Shown here one piece after another: positions 31,328 to 39,550 of a stretch of 64,000 bases of DNA (its first letter is position 1; every line of letters begins with the position of its first letter). A program made the position numbers and the translations under genes. The DNA comes from Alphaproteobacteria bacterium (GTDB lineage Bacteria; Pseudomonadota; Alphaproteobacteria; Geminicoccales; Geminicoccaceae): assembly GCA_027045875.1 (NCBI GenBank), contig JALUAG010000076.1, positions 62,001 through 126,000 of the forward strand, given 5' to 3'. Below the pieces are notes generated by a model that saw only the letters and a list, made by a program, of their open reading frames with translations, did not search any database and was not told the DNA's origin.

Positions 31328-31527
31328 TGTCCAAGTTCCTGATCCTGCTCGGCATCCTGCTGATCGTGATCGGTGTGCTGTGGCCCTTCCTGGGCAAGCT
31401 CGGGCTCGGCCGGCTGCCCGGCGACATCGTCATCGAGCGGGACAACGTCCACGTCTACATCCCGATCACCACCTCGATCCTGGTCAGCATCCTCCTGAGC
31501 TTCGTCTTCTGGCTGTTCAACCGATGA
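31327..31527 (+). CDS. DUF2905 family small membrane protein
   Basis: A 66-residue inner-membrane protein of unknown function. Two hydrophobic segments (residues 4-22 and 45-64) flank GKLGLGRLPGDIVIERDNVHVYIPI, the hallmark of DUF2905. The ATG at 31327 overlaps the preceding stop; a GTG directly before it (31324) is in frame. Its own stop overlaps the next ATG (ATGA). Confidence 0.88.
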   Translation: MSKFLILLGILLIVIGVLWPFLGKLGLGRLPGDIVIERDNVHVYIPITTSILVSILLSFVFWLFNR

Positions 31528-31682
31528 CACGCACGCCCCGCAGAACGCCCACGAGGCCCGCGAAGACGCCGCCCGCGCGCGACCTGCGGCGCCGGCTGCG
31601 CCCCAACGCCCACATCGCCGCCCAGACGCGCAAACGCCTCGGCAAGCACTATCTCAACCGCTACGGCGTCGGCAGCCGCTGA
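31524..31682 (+). CDS. small basic protein, unknown
   Basis: A 52-residue, strongly basic product with an Arg/Pro/Thr-rich N-terminal half (TPRRTPTRPAKTPPARD) and a C-terminal half LRRRLRPNAHIAAQTRKRLG. I do not recognise it. The support for coding is positional: its ATG overlaps the DUF2905 stop (ATGA), and it ends six bases before the end of the opposing radical SAM gene. Composition suggests nucleic acid binding, nothing more. Confidence 0.5.
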   Translation: MTRTPRRTPTRPAKTPPARDLRRRLRPNAHIAAQTRKRLGKHYLNRYGVGSR

Positions 31683-31688
31683 GACAGG

Positions 31689-32729
31689 TCAGGAGACGGC
31701 GACCGTGTGTGCCGGTGCCGTCCGCGCGGCCCGGCGCGCGAGGAAGGCGTACCAGTCGACGAAGCGTTCGCTCGACCGCGCCAGCTGGGCGAAACAGGCC
31801 GCGAGAAACCGTTGCAGCCGCACCGCCCCTTCCTCCCGGAAGCGCCGCAGGTCCACCCGCCAGTTCCCCGCCAGACGGGCGAGGGTGAAATCCGGCGCGA
31901 GCCCGTAGACGAAGGGCACCGCTTCCCCGCGCTCGGTCACGATCAGCGGGTTGACCACCTCCGAAAGGGGGGTGCCCGCGGCGAGACCGTCGGCATGGGC
32001 CGGATCCAGCAGCCGATAGGCGTCCGCCGCCGCGCACAGGGCGCTTCGCGGATGGAGATCCACCTGCACCGCCACCCGCCCGGGCAGACGGTCCTCGAAC
32101 AGCCGACCGAGCAGGTAGAGGCGCGCCCGCGCCTCCTCGTCGAGGCCCAGTTCGGCCTCCACCTCCGCCCCCCGCCCGGTAGGGTCGAGGGGGTGGAGCT
32201 GGAGCAGCGAGGCCCCTTTCCGGCAGGCGAAGTCGGCGAGCCAGGGGAGGTGCGGGATCCCGGCCCGGGTCACGGTATGGATGACGCCGAAGGCGAGCTC
32301 CGCCTCCCGCAGCCGGTCGAGGGCCGCTTCGGCGCGCGCGAAGGCGCCGTTTCGGGCGCGCAGGCGGTCGTGCAGTTCCGGCGGGCCGTCGATGCTGACC
32401 GCCACCACCCCGATGCGCGGGGCCAGCGCCCCGAGGAGTCGTCCCCGGAGCAGCAGGCCGTTGGTGGTGAGGTTGACCCGATACCCCATCGCCAGGAGCG
32501 CGTCGGTGACCGCGAGCAGGGGCCGGTAGAGGAGCGGCTCGCCGCCCGAGAAGCTGACCGTCTCGTAGCCCTCCTCGCGCATCGCGGCGAAGAAGGGGAG
32601 CACCTCCTCCGCCGCCAGCCCGCCGCGTTTCCCGGGACCGGACCCGCTGTAGCAGTGGCGGCAGCGCAGGTTGCAGGCGAGCGTCGGGTGGAACTGGATC
32701 ACCCGACGCCCGAGGAAACCCGATCTCAC
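31689..32729 (-). CDS. radical SAM protein
   Basis: A 346-residue radical SAM enzyme. The cluster motif is CNLRCRHCYSG (CX3CX2C) near residue 19, followed by YETVSFSGGEPLLY (SAM-binding GGEP), LTTNGLLL and VAVSIDGPPELHD. The C-terminal third has only scattered cysteines (FACRKG, ALCAAAD, AACFAQL) and no clear SPASM or twitch cluster set. The substrate is unknown. It starts with GTG at 32729, overlapping the stop of the 111-residue upstream gene (GTGA), so the two are translationally coupled and probably act together. Confidence 0.8.
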   Translation of the reverse strand: MRSGFLGRRVIQFHPTLACNLRCRHCYSGSGPGKRGGLAAEEVLPFFAAMREEGYETVSFSGGEPLLYRPLLAVTDALLAMGYRVNLTTNGLLLRGRLLGALAPRIGVVAVSIDGPPELHDRLRARNGAFARAEAALDRLREAELAFGVIHTVTRAGIPHLPWLADFACRKGASLLQLHPLDPTGRGAEVEAELGLDEEARARLYLLGRLFEDRLPGRVAVQVDLHPRSALCAAADAYRLLDPAHADGLAAGTPLSEVVNPLIVTERGEAVPFVYGLAPDFTLARLAGNWRVDLRRFREEGAVRLQRFLAACFAQLARSSERFVDWYAFLARRAARTAPAHTVAVS

Positions 32730-33061
32730 CGCTGGCTCTCGATCAGCCCCGGCGAGGCCCCCGTCCGGGCATCCGAGATCACCTGCACCCGCCAGAGCTC
32801 GGGGACCGGAATGCCGAGCGGGAACACTTCCAGACGATCGGCCACCCGGAGCCGGTCGACGAGCTCGCGCAGGAAGCCGCCGATACGGCCCCTGGGCACC
32901 ACGTAGTCGAGGCAGATGCCGTAGATGCACCAGTCCACACGGGCCGGCGCGATGCGCAGGTCCTGGATGCGATCGGCGAGATCGAACACCGCCTTCTTGT
33001 CGAGCTGGCCGATGGCGATGGCCCGTTCGAGATGGGCTCCCAGCGTCTTGTCGTGGCTCAC
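32726..33061 (-). CDS. unknown 111-residue partner of radical SAM enzyme
   Basis: I do not recognise this family. The product has a helical N-terminal part (HLERAIAIGQLDKKAVFDLADRI), a central WCIYGICLDYVVPRG with two cysteines five residues apart, and a C-terminal FPLGIPVPELWRVQVISD. There is no signal peptide or membrane segment. The GTG at 33061 is strongly supported by AAGGAGGAG five or six bases upstream. It could be a substrate, chaperone or regulator of the coupled radical SAM enzyme; it is larger and less leader-like than most RiPP precursors. Confidence 0.72.
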   Translation of the reverse strand: MSHDKTLGAHLERAIAIGQLDKKAVFDLADRIQDLRIAPARVDWCIYGICLDYVVPRGRIGGFLRELVDRLRVADRLEVFPLGIPVPELWRVQVISDARTGASPGLIESQR

Positions 33062-33371
33062 CTGATCTCCTCCTTATCGGTTGGTCGGGTTGGTGCCGCC
33101 GCCGTGTTCCGTCACCCGCCGGCGACGACACGGAGGAGCATCGTTTCCTTATAGCCATCGAACGGCGCCGCGTCCCGTGATTTCGGCCACGAAAGCGCCG
33201 GAAGCCGGCATGCCGCCGGCCGGACGAGGGCCGATGGTGGAGGATCGGCGGGCTCGACGGGCGTCACCTGCGCCCGGCCCACTACGGAGTCGCGTTTCGC
33301 GTCTCGCCCGACGATGGGGGAGGGTGCCACGACCTCGGCCGCGTCGCCCGTGTTATCGATTTCGGTGGTAG
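33062..33371. other. 310-base region without a gene
   Basis: It lies between the radical SAM operon start and tRNA-Arg. A TATAAG element on the minus strand (33153-33148) could be the -10 of the operon promoter, but no good -35 is present. I see no gene, repeat or hairpin of note. A 9-codon frame with start at 33141 is too short to support. Confidence 0.5.
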
Positions 33372-33448
33372 TGGCGCGCCCGGGAGGACTCGAACCCCCA
33401 ACCTTCTGATCCGTAGTCAGATGCTCTATCCGATTGAGCTACGGGCGC
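33372..33448 (-). tRNA. tRNA-Arg(ACG)
   Basis: A 77-base cloverleaf on the minus strand: acceptor GCGCCCG/CGGGCGC fully paired, D-arm GCTC/GAGC, anticodon stem TCTGA/TCAGA with loop CTACGGA and anticodon ACG (read as ICG after deamination), T-loop TTCGAGT, discriminator G, and encoded CCA at 33374-33372. Confidence 0.97.
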
Positions 33449-33469
33449 GCATGCCGCGCGGGCGGCCGT

Positions 33470-33498
33470 CCTTTAGCCCCTCGCCGCAGGGATGGCAA
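33470..33498 (-). promoter_or_regulatory. candidate tRNA-Arg promoter
   Basis: Minus strand TTGCCA (33498-33493), 17-base spacer, TAAAGG (33475-33470), about 22 bases before the tRNA 5' end. Confidence 0.4.
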
Positions 33499-33523
33499 GC
33501 GCCGATCGGCGCCGGTGACGAGG

Positions 33524-33616
33524 CTACGGCAGCGCCCAGAAGATATAGCCCACCGCGGCCATGGCAATGGCCGACAGGGCGAACAGGAGGACGATCACCG
33601 AACCGTAGCGCCGCAT
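33524..33616 (-). CDS. possible 30-residue membrane peptide
   Basis: An ATG-started frame encoding 30 residues: a basic start (MRRYGS), one strongly hydrophobic helix (VIVLLFALSAIAMAAVGYIF), and the end WALP. The single-helix pattern and lack of polar residues are unlike out-of-frame sequence in this genome, but there is no good ribosome-binding site. The tRNA-Arg promoter begins about 25 bases after its stop. Confidence 0.35.
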   Translation of the reverse strand: MRRYGSVIVLLFALSAIAMAAVGYIFWALP

Positions 33617-33695
33617 CACCGGGTCCGCTGCTGGCTGGCGTCGAGATTGGATCAGCCGTGACCGCTCCGCCAGAGCGACCGCTTGCCGCAACCCC

Positions 33696-34640
33696 TCACG
33701 GGCGCGCGACCGCCGGTGCCGTGCCCGGCCGGTCGCGGGCGCCCCAGATGCTGCAGCCGGCGATCACCCCCGCCCCGATCCAGGTCCAGAGATCGAGTGG
33801 CTGGGCGTAGACCAGCCAGCCGAGCAGGGCCACGAACGGCAGGCGCAGATAGTCGAAGGGCAGGATGCGGCCGGCGTCGGTGCTGGCGAGGGCGCGGCTC
33901 ATGCAGTAGTGGCCGGTACTGCCGACGAGACCCAGCGCGAGGAAGGCCAGGAGCTCGCCGGCATCGGGCGTGCGCCAGACCGGCAGCGCCAGCAGCCCCG
34001 ACAGCGGGGTCAGCAGCAGCACCATCCAGGTGACGATGGCGGCCGGCGCCTCGGTGCGGCCGAGGAGCTTGACGAGCACCGTCGAGGCCCCCCAGACGAG
34101 CGCCGTGGCGAGCGCCACCAGCGCCGCCGGATCCAGCACCCGCGCCCCCGGCCGCAGGATGACGAGGGCCCCCAGGAAGGCGCCGGCGATGGCGGCGAGC
34201 CGGCGTCGAGAGAGGGTCTCGCCCAGAAACGGCACCGCCAGCAGGGTGGCGAAGATGGGGGCGGTGAAGCTGAGGGCCGTGGCCTCAGCCAGCGGCAGCA
34301 CCGAAAGGGTCCAGAACCACAGCGACATGGCGAGGAGGCCGAGCGCCGCCCGCAGGAAGTGGAGCCCCGGACGCCGGGTGCGCAGCACCTCGCCCCGGTG
34401 CCGGAGCACCCACGGCAGCATCACCAGAAGGCCGAAGAAGTTGCGGAAGAAGACGATCTCGAACACCGGCTGGCGGGTCGAGAGATGGCGCACGAGGGTG
34501 ATCATGACCGAGAAGGCGGCGGCCGCGGCCACCATCCAGAGGGCGCCGCGCAGCGAGGCGCCGGGCGCCGCGAGCCGGCCCGCGGATCCGCGCCGGGCGG
34601 TCGACCGCTTGCGCCTCCGTGAACCGCGGCGAGCCACCAT
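33696..34640 (-). CDS. EamA-family (DMT) transporter
   Basis: A 314-residue inner-membrane protein with about ten hydrophobic helices in two EamA repeats. The first repeat includes FFRNFFGLLVMLPWVL and SLWFWTLSVLPLAEATALSFTAPIFATLLA; the second ends LPFDYLRLPFVALLGWLVY. The N-terminal 30 residues are basic (ARRGSRRRKRSTARRG) and cytoplasmic. The substrate is unknown; family members export amino acids, nucleosides or other metabolites. The ATG at 34640 was chosen; a GTG at 34676 would add 12 residues. Confidence 0.85.
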   Translation of the reverse strand: MVARRGSRRRKRSTARRGSAGRLAAPGASLRGALWMVAAAAAFSVMITLVRHLSTRQPVFEIVFFRNFFGLLVMLPWVLRHRGEVLRTRRPGLHFLRAALGLLAMSLWFWTLSVLPLAEATALSFTAPIFATLLAVPFLGETLSRRRLAAIAGAFLGALVILRPGARVLDPAALVALATALVWGASTVLVKLLGRTEAPAAIVTWMVLLLTPLSGLLALPVWRTPDAGELLAFLALGLVGSTGHYCMSRALASTDAGRILPFDYLRLPFVALLGWLVYAQPLDLWTWIGAGVIAGCSIWGARDRPGTAPAVARP

Positions 34641-34739
34641 GCCGGCACCATAGGCGTGCGGCCCGCGACCGACCATCCTCCCTCGCGCATGGCGGCCATG
34701 CGCGGCGGGGGGAGCAGCCGCGGGCCGCCCCGGCGCCGG

Positions 34740-35981
34740 TCAGCAGAAGCGGCGGTCGGCGGCGTAGGGAGTAAGATCGAGGCCGGGATCGCGCCCCGCC
34801 GCCAGATCGGCCATGATGCGACCGGTGAGCGGCCCCAGGGTGAGCCCCAGATGCTGGTGGCCGAAGGCGAGCAGGAGATTGTCGACGTGCGGCGCGCGGC
34901 CGAGCACCGGCAGGCCGTCCGGAAGGGACGGGCGAAGGCCCAGCCATTCCCGCTCGATGCGGCCCGGCAGCCCGGGCAGCAGCCGCTGCGCCTTGGGCAC
35001 GAGGCGCCGCGGCCAGCGGTAGTCGGGCGGAGCCTCGGGGCTCGCGAGCTCGACCCCGGTGGTGAGGCGCACGGCGCCCTCGATGGGGGCCAGGAGAAAG
35101 CCCTCCTCGATGCCGTAGACGGGATGGGCGAGCGCGCAGCCGTTCCGCGCCAGCATCAGATGATAGCCGCGCTCGGCCTCGAGCGGCAGCGAAAGACCGA
35201 GGCCGGCGGCGAGGCCGCGGGAGAACACCCCCGCCGCCAGCACCACCAGATCGGCCGCCGTCTCCCCTTCCTCGGTGATCACCGCCGCGACGCGACGGCC
35301 CTGCCGTCGGAAGCCGGTCGCCCGGCGCGGCAGCCAGCGTCCGCCGCGGGCCTCGAAGGCGCGCAGGATGCCGCGGGTGTAGGCGAGCGGGCTCGCGACG
35401 TGACGGTCGGCGGTCAGCCAGAGGGCGCAGCGGACCTCGGGTGCGAGGGCGGGTTCAAGGGCCAGCAGTTCCTCGCGTGCCAGGATGCGGTAGGGCAGCG
35501 CGAACCGATCCAGCGCCTCCCGCTCCTCGGCGATCGCGCGTTCGAAGCGGTTCGGATCGCGCGCCACCTTGAGCCAGCCGGTGGTGCGCACGAGCTCGCC
35601 CAGCCCGCATTCCTCGATCACCCGGTCGTGGGCCTCGTCGGCCCGCCGGATCAGCGCCACCAGCGCCTCGGCGACCGCGCGTGCCCGCGCCGGCCGGGCG
35701 GCCAGGACGTAGCGCAGGAGCCAGGGAAGCAGCCGCGGCAGATACCGCCAGCGCAGCCGGAACGGCCCCTCGGGATCGAGCAGCATGGCGGGCGCCGCCC
35801 GCAGCAGCGACAGTCGGGCGAGCGGCAGGCAGCTCTCGACGCTCAGCACGCCGGCGTTGCCGGAGGAGGTGCCGCTGCCGGGTTCGCGGGGATCGAGCAG
35901 GAGCACCTCGTGCCCGTCGCGGGCGAGGAACCAGGCGCAGGAGGTGCCGACGATGCCGGCCCCGACGACGATCGCCTTCAT
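34740..35981 (-). CDS. FAD-dependent oxidoreductase, D-amino acid dehydrogenase-like
   Basis: A 413-residue flavoprotein of the DAO/DadA family. The N-terminal dinucleotide site VVGAGIVGTSCAWFLARDGH is followed by LLDPREPGSGTSSGNAGVLS, typical of DadA-like proteins. The C-terminal half has ERGYHLML, LTTGVEL and the FAD-closing GHQHLGLTLGPLTGR. The probable reaction is oxidative deamination of D-amino acids or related amines, feeding the quinone pool. Its ATG overlaps the stop of the LysR gene (ATGA). No alanine racemase is nearby, so D-alanine specificity is not supported. Confidence 0.8.
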   Translation of the reverse strand: MKAIVVGAGIVGTSCAWFLARDGHEVLLLDPREPGSGTSSGNAGVLSVESCLPLARLSLLRAAPAMLLDPEGPFRLRWRYLPRLLPWLLRYVLAARPARARAVAEALVALIRRADEAHDRVIEECGLGELVRTTGWLKVARDPNRFERAIAEEREALDRFALPYRILAREELLALEPALAPEVRCALWLTADRHVASPLAYTRGILRAFEARGGRWLPRRATGFRRQGRRVAAVITEEGETAADLVVLAAGVFSRGLAAGLGLSLPLEAERGYHLMLARNGCALAHPVYGIEEGFLLAPIEGAVRLTTGVELASPEAPPDYRWPRRLVPKAQRLLPGLPGRIEREWLGLRPSLPDGLPVLGRAPHVDNLLLAFGHQHLGLTLGPLTGRIMADLAAGRDPGLDLTPYAADRRFC

Positions 35982-36580
35982 GCGCCGATCTCCGCGCCGC
36001 CGGAGCGCCGGAAATGGGCCAGCAGCGCGTCGAGGAAGGCGCGCAGGGCGGGATTGGTCTGGCGGTGGGCGGGATGGACGGCGAAGACGCCGACCTCCTC
36101 GCCACCCCGGTCCGGAAGCAGGCTCTGGAGCGTGCCGTCTTCGAGCTCGCGGGCGATCATGAAGCTCGGCAGGCGGGCGATGCCGAGCCCGGCCCGGGCC
36201 GCCTCGCGCAGCAGATCGCCGTTGTTGGCCGCGAGCGACCCCTCGACGCGTACCGTCACCGTCTCCCCCCGCCGGGTGAACCGCCATTCGTCGGGCCGGC
36301 GGGTGTAGAGATAGCGGAGACAGTTGTGGCGGGCGAGATCGCGGGGATGGGCGGGGACACCGTGCCGCGCCGGACAGGCGGGAGCGGCGACGCAGCGGGA
36401 GGTGGCGCCACCCAGCCGCCGCGTGGTGCGGTGGAGGAGGCGCACGCCGAGCCGTTCCTCGAGGAGCCGCACCCGCTTGCTCACCGTCGATTTGGTGGTG
36501 CCGAGACGGCGCGCCGCGGCCGAGAAGCTGCCCCGCTCGGCCACCGCCAGAAAGGCCTCGATCGCCTGCAACCTGTCCAC
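35978..36580 (-). CDS. LysR-family regulator with large internal deletion
   Basis: Only 200 residues against about 300 for the family. Residues 1-58 are a normal LysR winged helix-turn-helix (AIEAFLAVAERGSFSAAARR, then TTKSTVSKRVRLLEERLG and LLHRTTRRLGG). The sequence then jumps to what is normally residue 155 or so of the effector domain (APACPARHGVPAHPRDLARHNC) and continues to a normal C-terminus (LAANNGDLLREAARAGLGI, AHRQTNPALRAFLDALLAHF). About 95 residues, the linker helix and the first half of effector subdomain I, are missing in frame. The start is GTG at 36580. It precedes and overlaps the oxidoreductase gene, a likely target. It may be non-functional or locked in one state. Confidence 0.8.
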   Translation of the reverse strand: MDRLQAIEAFLAVAERGSFSAAARRLGTTKSTVSKRVRLLEERLGVRLLHRTTRRLGGATSRCVAAPACPARHGVPAHPRDLARHNCLRYLYTRRPDEWRFTRRGETVTVRVEGSLAANNGDLLREAARAGLGIARLPSFMIARELEDGTLQSLLPDRGGEEVGVFAVHPAHRQTNPALRAFLDALLAHFRRSGGAEIGA

Positions 36581-36607
36581 CCGCCTGCGCCCCCCTCGCT
36601 CCGGCGA

Positions 36608-36635
36608 TTGCCGCCTCCCGAAAAACTCCTAAAGT
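36608..36635 (+). promoter_or_regulatory. candidate nadE promoter
   Basis: TTGCCG (36608-36613), 16-base spacer, TAAAGT (36630-36635), in the 112-base divergent gap between the LysR gene and nadE. Confidence 0.35.
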
Positions 36636-36692
36636 CGGGACGGCCGCGCCCCCGGCCCCTTGTAACGCCGCTCCGGTCGAAGGAAAGCACCC

Positions 36693-38408
36693 GTGACCGC
36701 CGAATTCACCATGGCCCTGGCCCAGATCGACACGCTGGTGGGGGATCTCGACGGCAATCTCGAACGGATGCGGAGCTGGCGCCGGCGGGCGGCCGAGGCC
36801 GGCGCACGCCTCGTGGTCTTTCCCGAACTGGCGCTCTGCGGCTACCCGCCCGAGGATCTGGTCCTCAAGCACGCCCTCACCGACTACGCGCGCGAGCTCG
36901 TCGACCGGTTCGCCGCCGAGACCGCAGACGGCGGTCCGGCGGTGGTCCTCGGCACTCCCTGGCGCGAGCCGGGCGCCGCCAAGCCCACCAACAGCGCCGT
37001 CGTGCTCGACGGCGGCCGCCTTCTCGCCCGCATCGACAAGCACGCCCTCCCCAACTACGGCGTGTTCGACGAGGTGCGGGTGTTCGAGGCCGGGCCGATC
37101 CCCGGCCCGGTGCGCCTGCCCCTCGATGGCGGCGCGGATGTCCGCCTCGGGATCATGATCTGCGAGGACATGTGGGTGGAGGACGTGGCGGAGGGGCTCG
37201 AGGAAAGCGCCGCCGAGCTGCTGCTCGTCATCAACGGCTCGCCCTTCGAACTGGACAAGCACGAGGTGCGGATCCAGCGGGCGGTGGCGCGCGTGACCGA
37301 AACCGGGCTGCCGCTCGCCTACGTCAACCAGGTGGGCGGCCAGGACGAGCTCGTGTTCGACGGCGGTTCCTTCCTCCTCGACGCCGACCGGCGGCTGCGC
37401 GCCCAGGGCCGCTTCTTCGAGGAGCATCTGCTGCTGCTGCGCTTCGCCTGGCAGGAGGCGGATGAGCGCTGGCGGCCGACCGGCGAGGCCGAGATCCACC
37501 GGCCGCCCGACCATTGCGAGCAGATCTACCGGGCGATGGTGCTGGGCCTTCGCGACTATGTCGACAAGAACGGCTTTCCGGGCGTCGTGCTCGGTCTCTC
37601 GGGGGGCATCGATTCCGCCCTCTCGGCGGCGGTGGCGGTCGATGCGCTGGGAGCAAAACGGGTGCGGGCGCTCATGATGCCGTCGCGCTACACCTCGAAG
37701 GCCAGCCTCGAGGATGCCGCCGAGGTGGCGCGCCGCCTCGGCATCCGCCTCGACGAGATCTCCATCGAGCCCGCCTACACCGCCTTTCTCGGCATGCTCG
37801 AACCGCTGTTCGACGATCTTCCGCCCGATACCACCGAGGAGAACATCCAGGCCCGCGCCCGCGCCGTCCTGCTGATGGCGGTCTCCAACAAGTTCGGGCC
37901 GATGCTGCTCACCACCGGCAACAAGTCGGAGATGTCGGTGGGCTACGCCACCCTCTACGGCGACATGTGCGGCGGCTTCTCGGTGCTGAAGGACGTCTAC
38001 AAGACCACCGTCTTCGCCCTCGCCCGCTGGCGCAACCGCACGCGCCCGCCGGGCGGCCTCGGCCCCGAAGGGGCGGTCATTCCCGAGCGGGTGATCGAGA
38101 AGCCGCCCTCGGCGGAGCTGCGTGCGGACCAGAAGGACGAGGACACGCTGCCCCCCTACGCGCTCCTCGACGAGATCCTCAAGGGCCTGATCGAGGAGGA
38201 TCTCTCGCCCGTCGATCTCGTGCGCCGGGGTTTCGATCCCGACACCGTGCGGCGCGTGTCCACCATGCTGGATCTCGCGGAATACAAGCGCCGCCAGGCG
38301 CCGCCCGGGGTCAAGATCACCGCCCGCGCCTTCGGCCGCGACCGCCGCTATCCGATCACCAACGCCTTCCGCCGCACCGGCATCGCCGCCCTTACCGGCG
38401 GCCGCTGA
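36693..38408 (+). CDS. nadE: glutamine-dependent NAD+ synthase
   Basis: Makes NAD+ from deamido-NAD+ and ATP using ammonia from glutamine. The 571-residue product has an N-terminal nitrilase-fold glutaminase with the catalytic triad in FPELALCGYPPEDL (Glu), KHALPNYGVFDE (Lys) and GIMICEDMW (Cys). The C-terminal synthetase domain has LGLSGGIDSALSAAV (P-loop) and LTTGNKSEMSVGYATLYGD. It starts with GTG at 36693, with AAGGAAAG upstream. The length is normal for the glutamine-dependent type. Confidence 0.96.
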   Translation: MTAEFTMALAQIDTLVGDLDGNLERMRSWRRRAAEAGARLVVFPELALCGYPPEDLVLKHALTDYARELVDRFAAETADGGPAVVLGTPWREPGAAKPTNSAVVLDGGRLLARIDKHALPNYGVFDEVRVFEAGPIPGPVRLPLDGGADVRLGIMICEDMWVEDVAEGLEESAAELLLVINGSPFELDKHEVRIQRAVARVTETGLPLAYVNQVGGQDELVFDGGSFLLDADRRLRAQGRFFEEHLLLLRFAWQEADERWRPTGEAEIHRPPDHCEQIYRAMVLGLRDYVDKNGFPGVVLGLSGGIDSALSAAVAVDALGAKRVRALMMPSRYTSKASLEDAAEVARRLGIRLDEISIEPAYTAFLGMLEPLFDDLPPDTTEENIQARARAVLLMAVSNKFGPMLLTTGNKSEMSVGYATLYGDMCGGFSVLKDVYKTTVFALARWRNRTRPPGGLGPEGAVIPERVIEKPPSAELRADQKDEDTLPPYALLDEILKGLIEEDLSPVDLVRRGFDPDTVRRVSTMLDLAEYKRRQAPPGVKITARAFGRDRRYPITNAFRRTGIAALTGGR

Positions 38409-38418
38409 GGCGCCGGCG

Positions 38419-38439
38419 GGGGCGCGGCGCGGCCGCCCC
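38419..38439 (+). terminator. possible terminator after nadE
   Basis: GGGGCG (38419-38424) pairs with CGCCCC (38434-38439) ten bases after the nadE stop, followed by TACCTC rather than a T-run. Weak. Confidence 0.25.
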
Positions 38440-38448
38440 TACCTCGCG

Positions 38449-38477
38449 TTGTATCGCTCGCCGAGCTGCTCTATATA
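38449..38477 (+). promoter_or_regulatory. candidate purC operon promoter
   Basis: TTGTAT (38449-38454), 17-base spacer, TATATA (38472-38477), about 67 bases before the purC ATG. Confidence 0.5.
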
Positions 38478-38543
38478 CCGGCCCGCAGACGGGCGACCGT
38501 GAGCCGCACCGCCCTTCCCTCTTTCCATGGAGCGACCATCCGC

Positions 38544-39308
38544 ATGGCCCGGCGAAGGCGCGTTTACGAGGGCAAGGCCAAGGTCCTGTTCGAAGGGCCG
38601 GAGCCGGGGACCCTGATCCAGTACTTCAAGGACGACGCGACGGCCTTCAACAAGAAGAAACACGCCATCATCACCGGCAAGGGAGTCCTCAACAACCGGA
38701 TCTCCGAGTATCTGATGCTGCGCCTCGGCGAGATCGGCATCCCGACCCATTTCATCCGCCGGCTCAACATGCGCGAGCAGCTGGTGCGGGAGGTGGAGAT
38801 CATCCCCGTCGAGGTGGTGGTGCGCAACTACGCCGCCGGTTCGCTGGCCGAGCGCTTCCGCATCGAGGAGGGCACGCTGCTGCCCCGCTCCATCGTCGAA
38901 TACTACTACAAGTCCGACGAGCTCGGCGATCCGCTGGTGACCGAGGAGCACATCACCGCCTTCGGCTGGGCGACCTACTCCGAGCTCGACGAGATCATGA
39001 ACCTGGCGCTCCGGATCAACGATTTCCTCGCCGGGCTGTTCATCGGCGTCGGTCTCAAGCTGATCGACTTCAAGGTGGAGTTCGGCCGCCTGTGGGAGGA
39101 CGAGGAGATGCGCATCGTCCTCGCCGACGAGATCAGCCCCGACAACTGCCGGCTGTGGGACGCCCGCACCAGCGAACGCTACGACAAGGATCGCTTCCGC
39201 CGCGATCTCGGCAACGTCGAGGAGGGCTACCAGGAGATCGCCCGCCGCCTCGGCATCCTGCCGGAGGCCGGGCCGCGCGACCTCAAGGGGCCGGAGACCC
39301 TGCAGTGA
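38544..39308 (+). CDS. purC: SAICAR synthetase
   Basis: Phosphoribosylaminoimidazole-succinocarboxamide synthase, joining CAIR and aspartate in purine synthesis. The 254-residue product starts [18 protein letters not shown], with the glycine-rich ATP loop, [27 protein letters not shown] (signature) and [23 protein letters not shown]. The ATG at 38544 was chosen over one 45 bases upstream because it gives the family N-terminus. Its stop overlaps the purS start. First of purC-purS-purQ-purL. Confidence 0.97.
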   Translation: MARRRRVYEGKAKVLFEGPEPGTLIQYFKDDATAFNKKKHAIITGKGVLNNRISEYLMLRLGEIGIPTHFIRRLNMREQLVREVEIIPVEVVVRNYAAGSLAERFRIEEGTLLPRSIVEYYYKSDELGDPLVTEEHITAFGWATYSELDEIMNLALRINDFLAGLFIGVGLKLIDFKVEFGRLWEDEEMRIVLADEISPDNCRLWDARTSERYDKDRFRRDLGNVEEGYQEIARRLGILPEAGPRDLKGPETLQ

Positions 39309-39550
39309 AGGCGCGGGTCGCCATCCGCTACCGCCCGGGCGTGCTCGACCCCGAGGCGCGGGCGATCGAGAAGGCGCTCGCCAACCTCGGCTTCACCGGC
39401 GTGCGCGGGGTGGCCCGCACCCGCATCATCGAGCTCGAGCTCGAGGCCGCCGATCGCGAGGCCGCGGAGGCGGAGGTGCGCCGCATGAGCGAGGAGCTGC
39501 TCGCCAATCCGGTGATCGAGACCTACAGCGTCACCATCGCCGACCGGTGA
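39305..39550 (+). CDS. purS: FGAM synthase subunit PurS
   Basis: Small subunit of the three-part formylglycinamidine ribonucleotide synthase. The 81-residue product has the PurS pattern: [41 protein letters not shown], and a C-terminal [11 protein letters not shown]. It starts with GTG at 39305, overlapping the purC stop (GTGA), and its TGA overlaps the purQ ATG (TGATG). Confidence 0.95.
   Translation: MKARVAIRYRPGVLDPEARAIEKALANLGFTGVRGVARTRIIELELEAADREAAEAEVRRMSEELLANPVIETYSVTIADR

Noticed and set aside
33112-33141. A nine-codon leader peptide (MLLRVVAGG) upstream of the radical SAM operon
   Set aside because: Too short to support; no codon pattern or attenuator hairpin follows.
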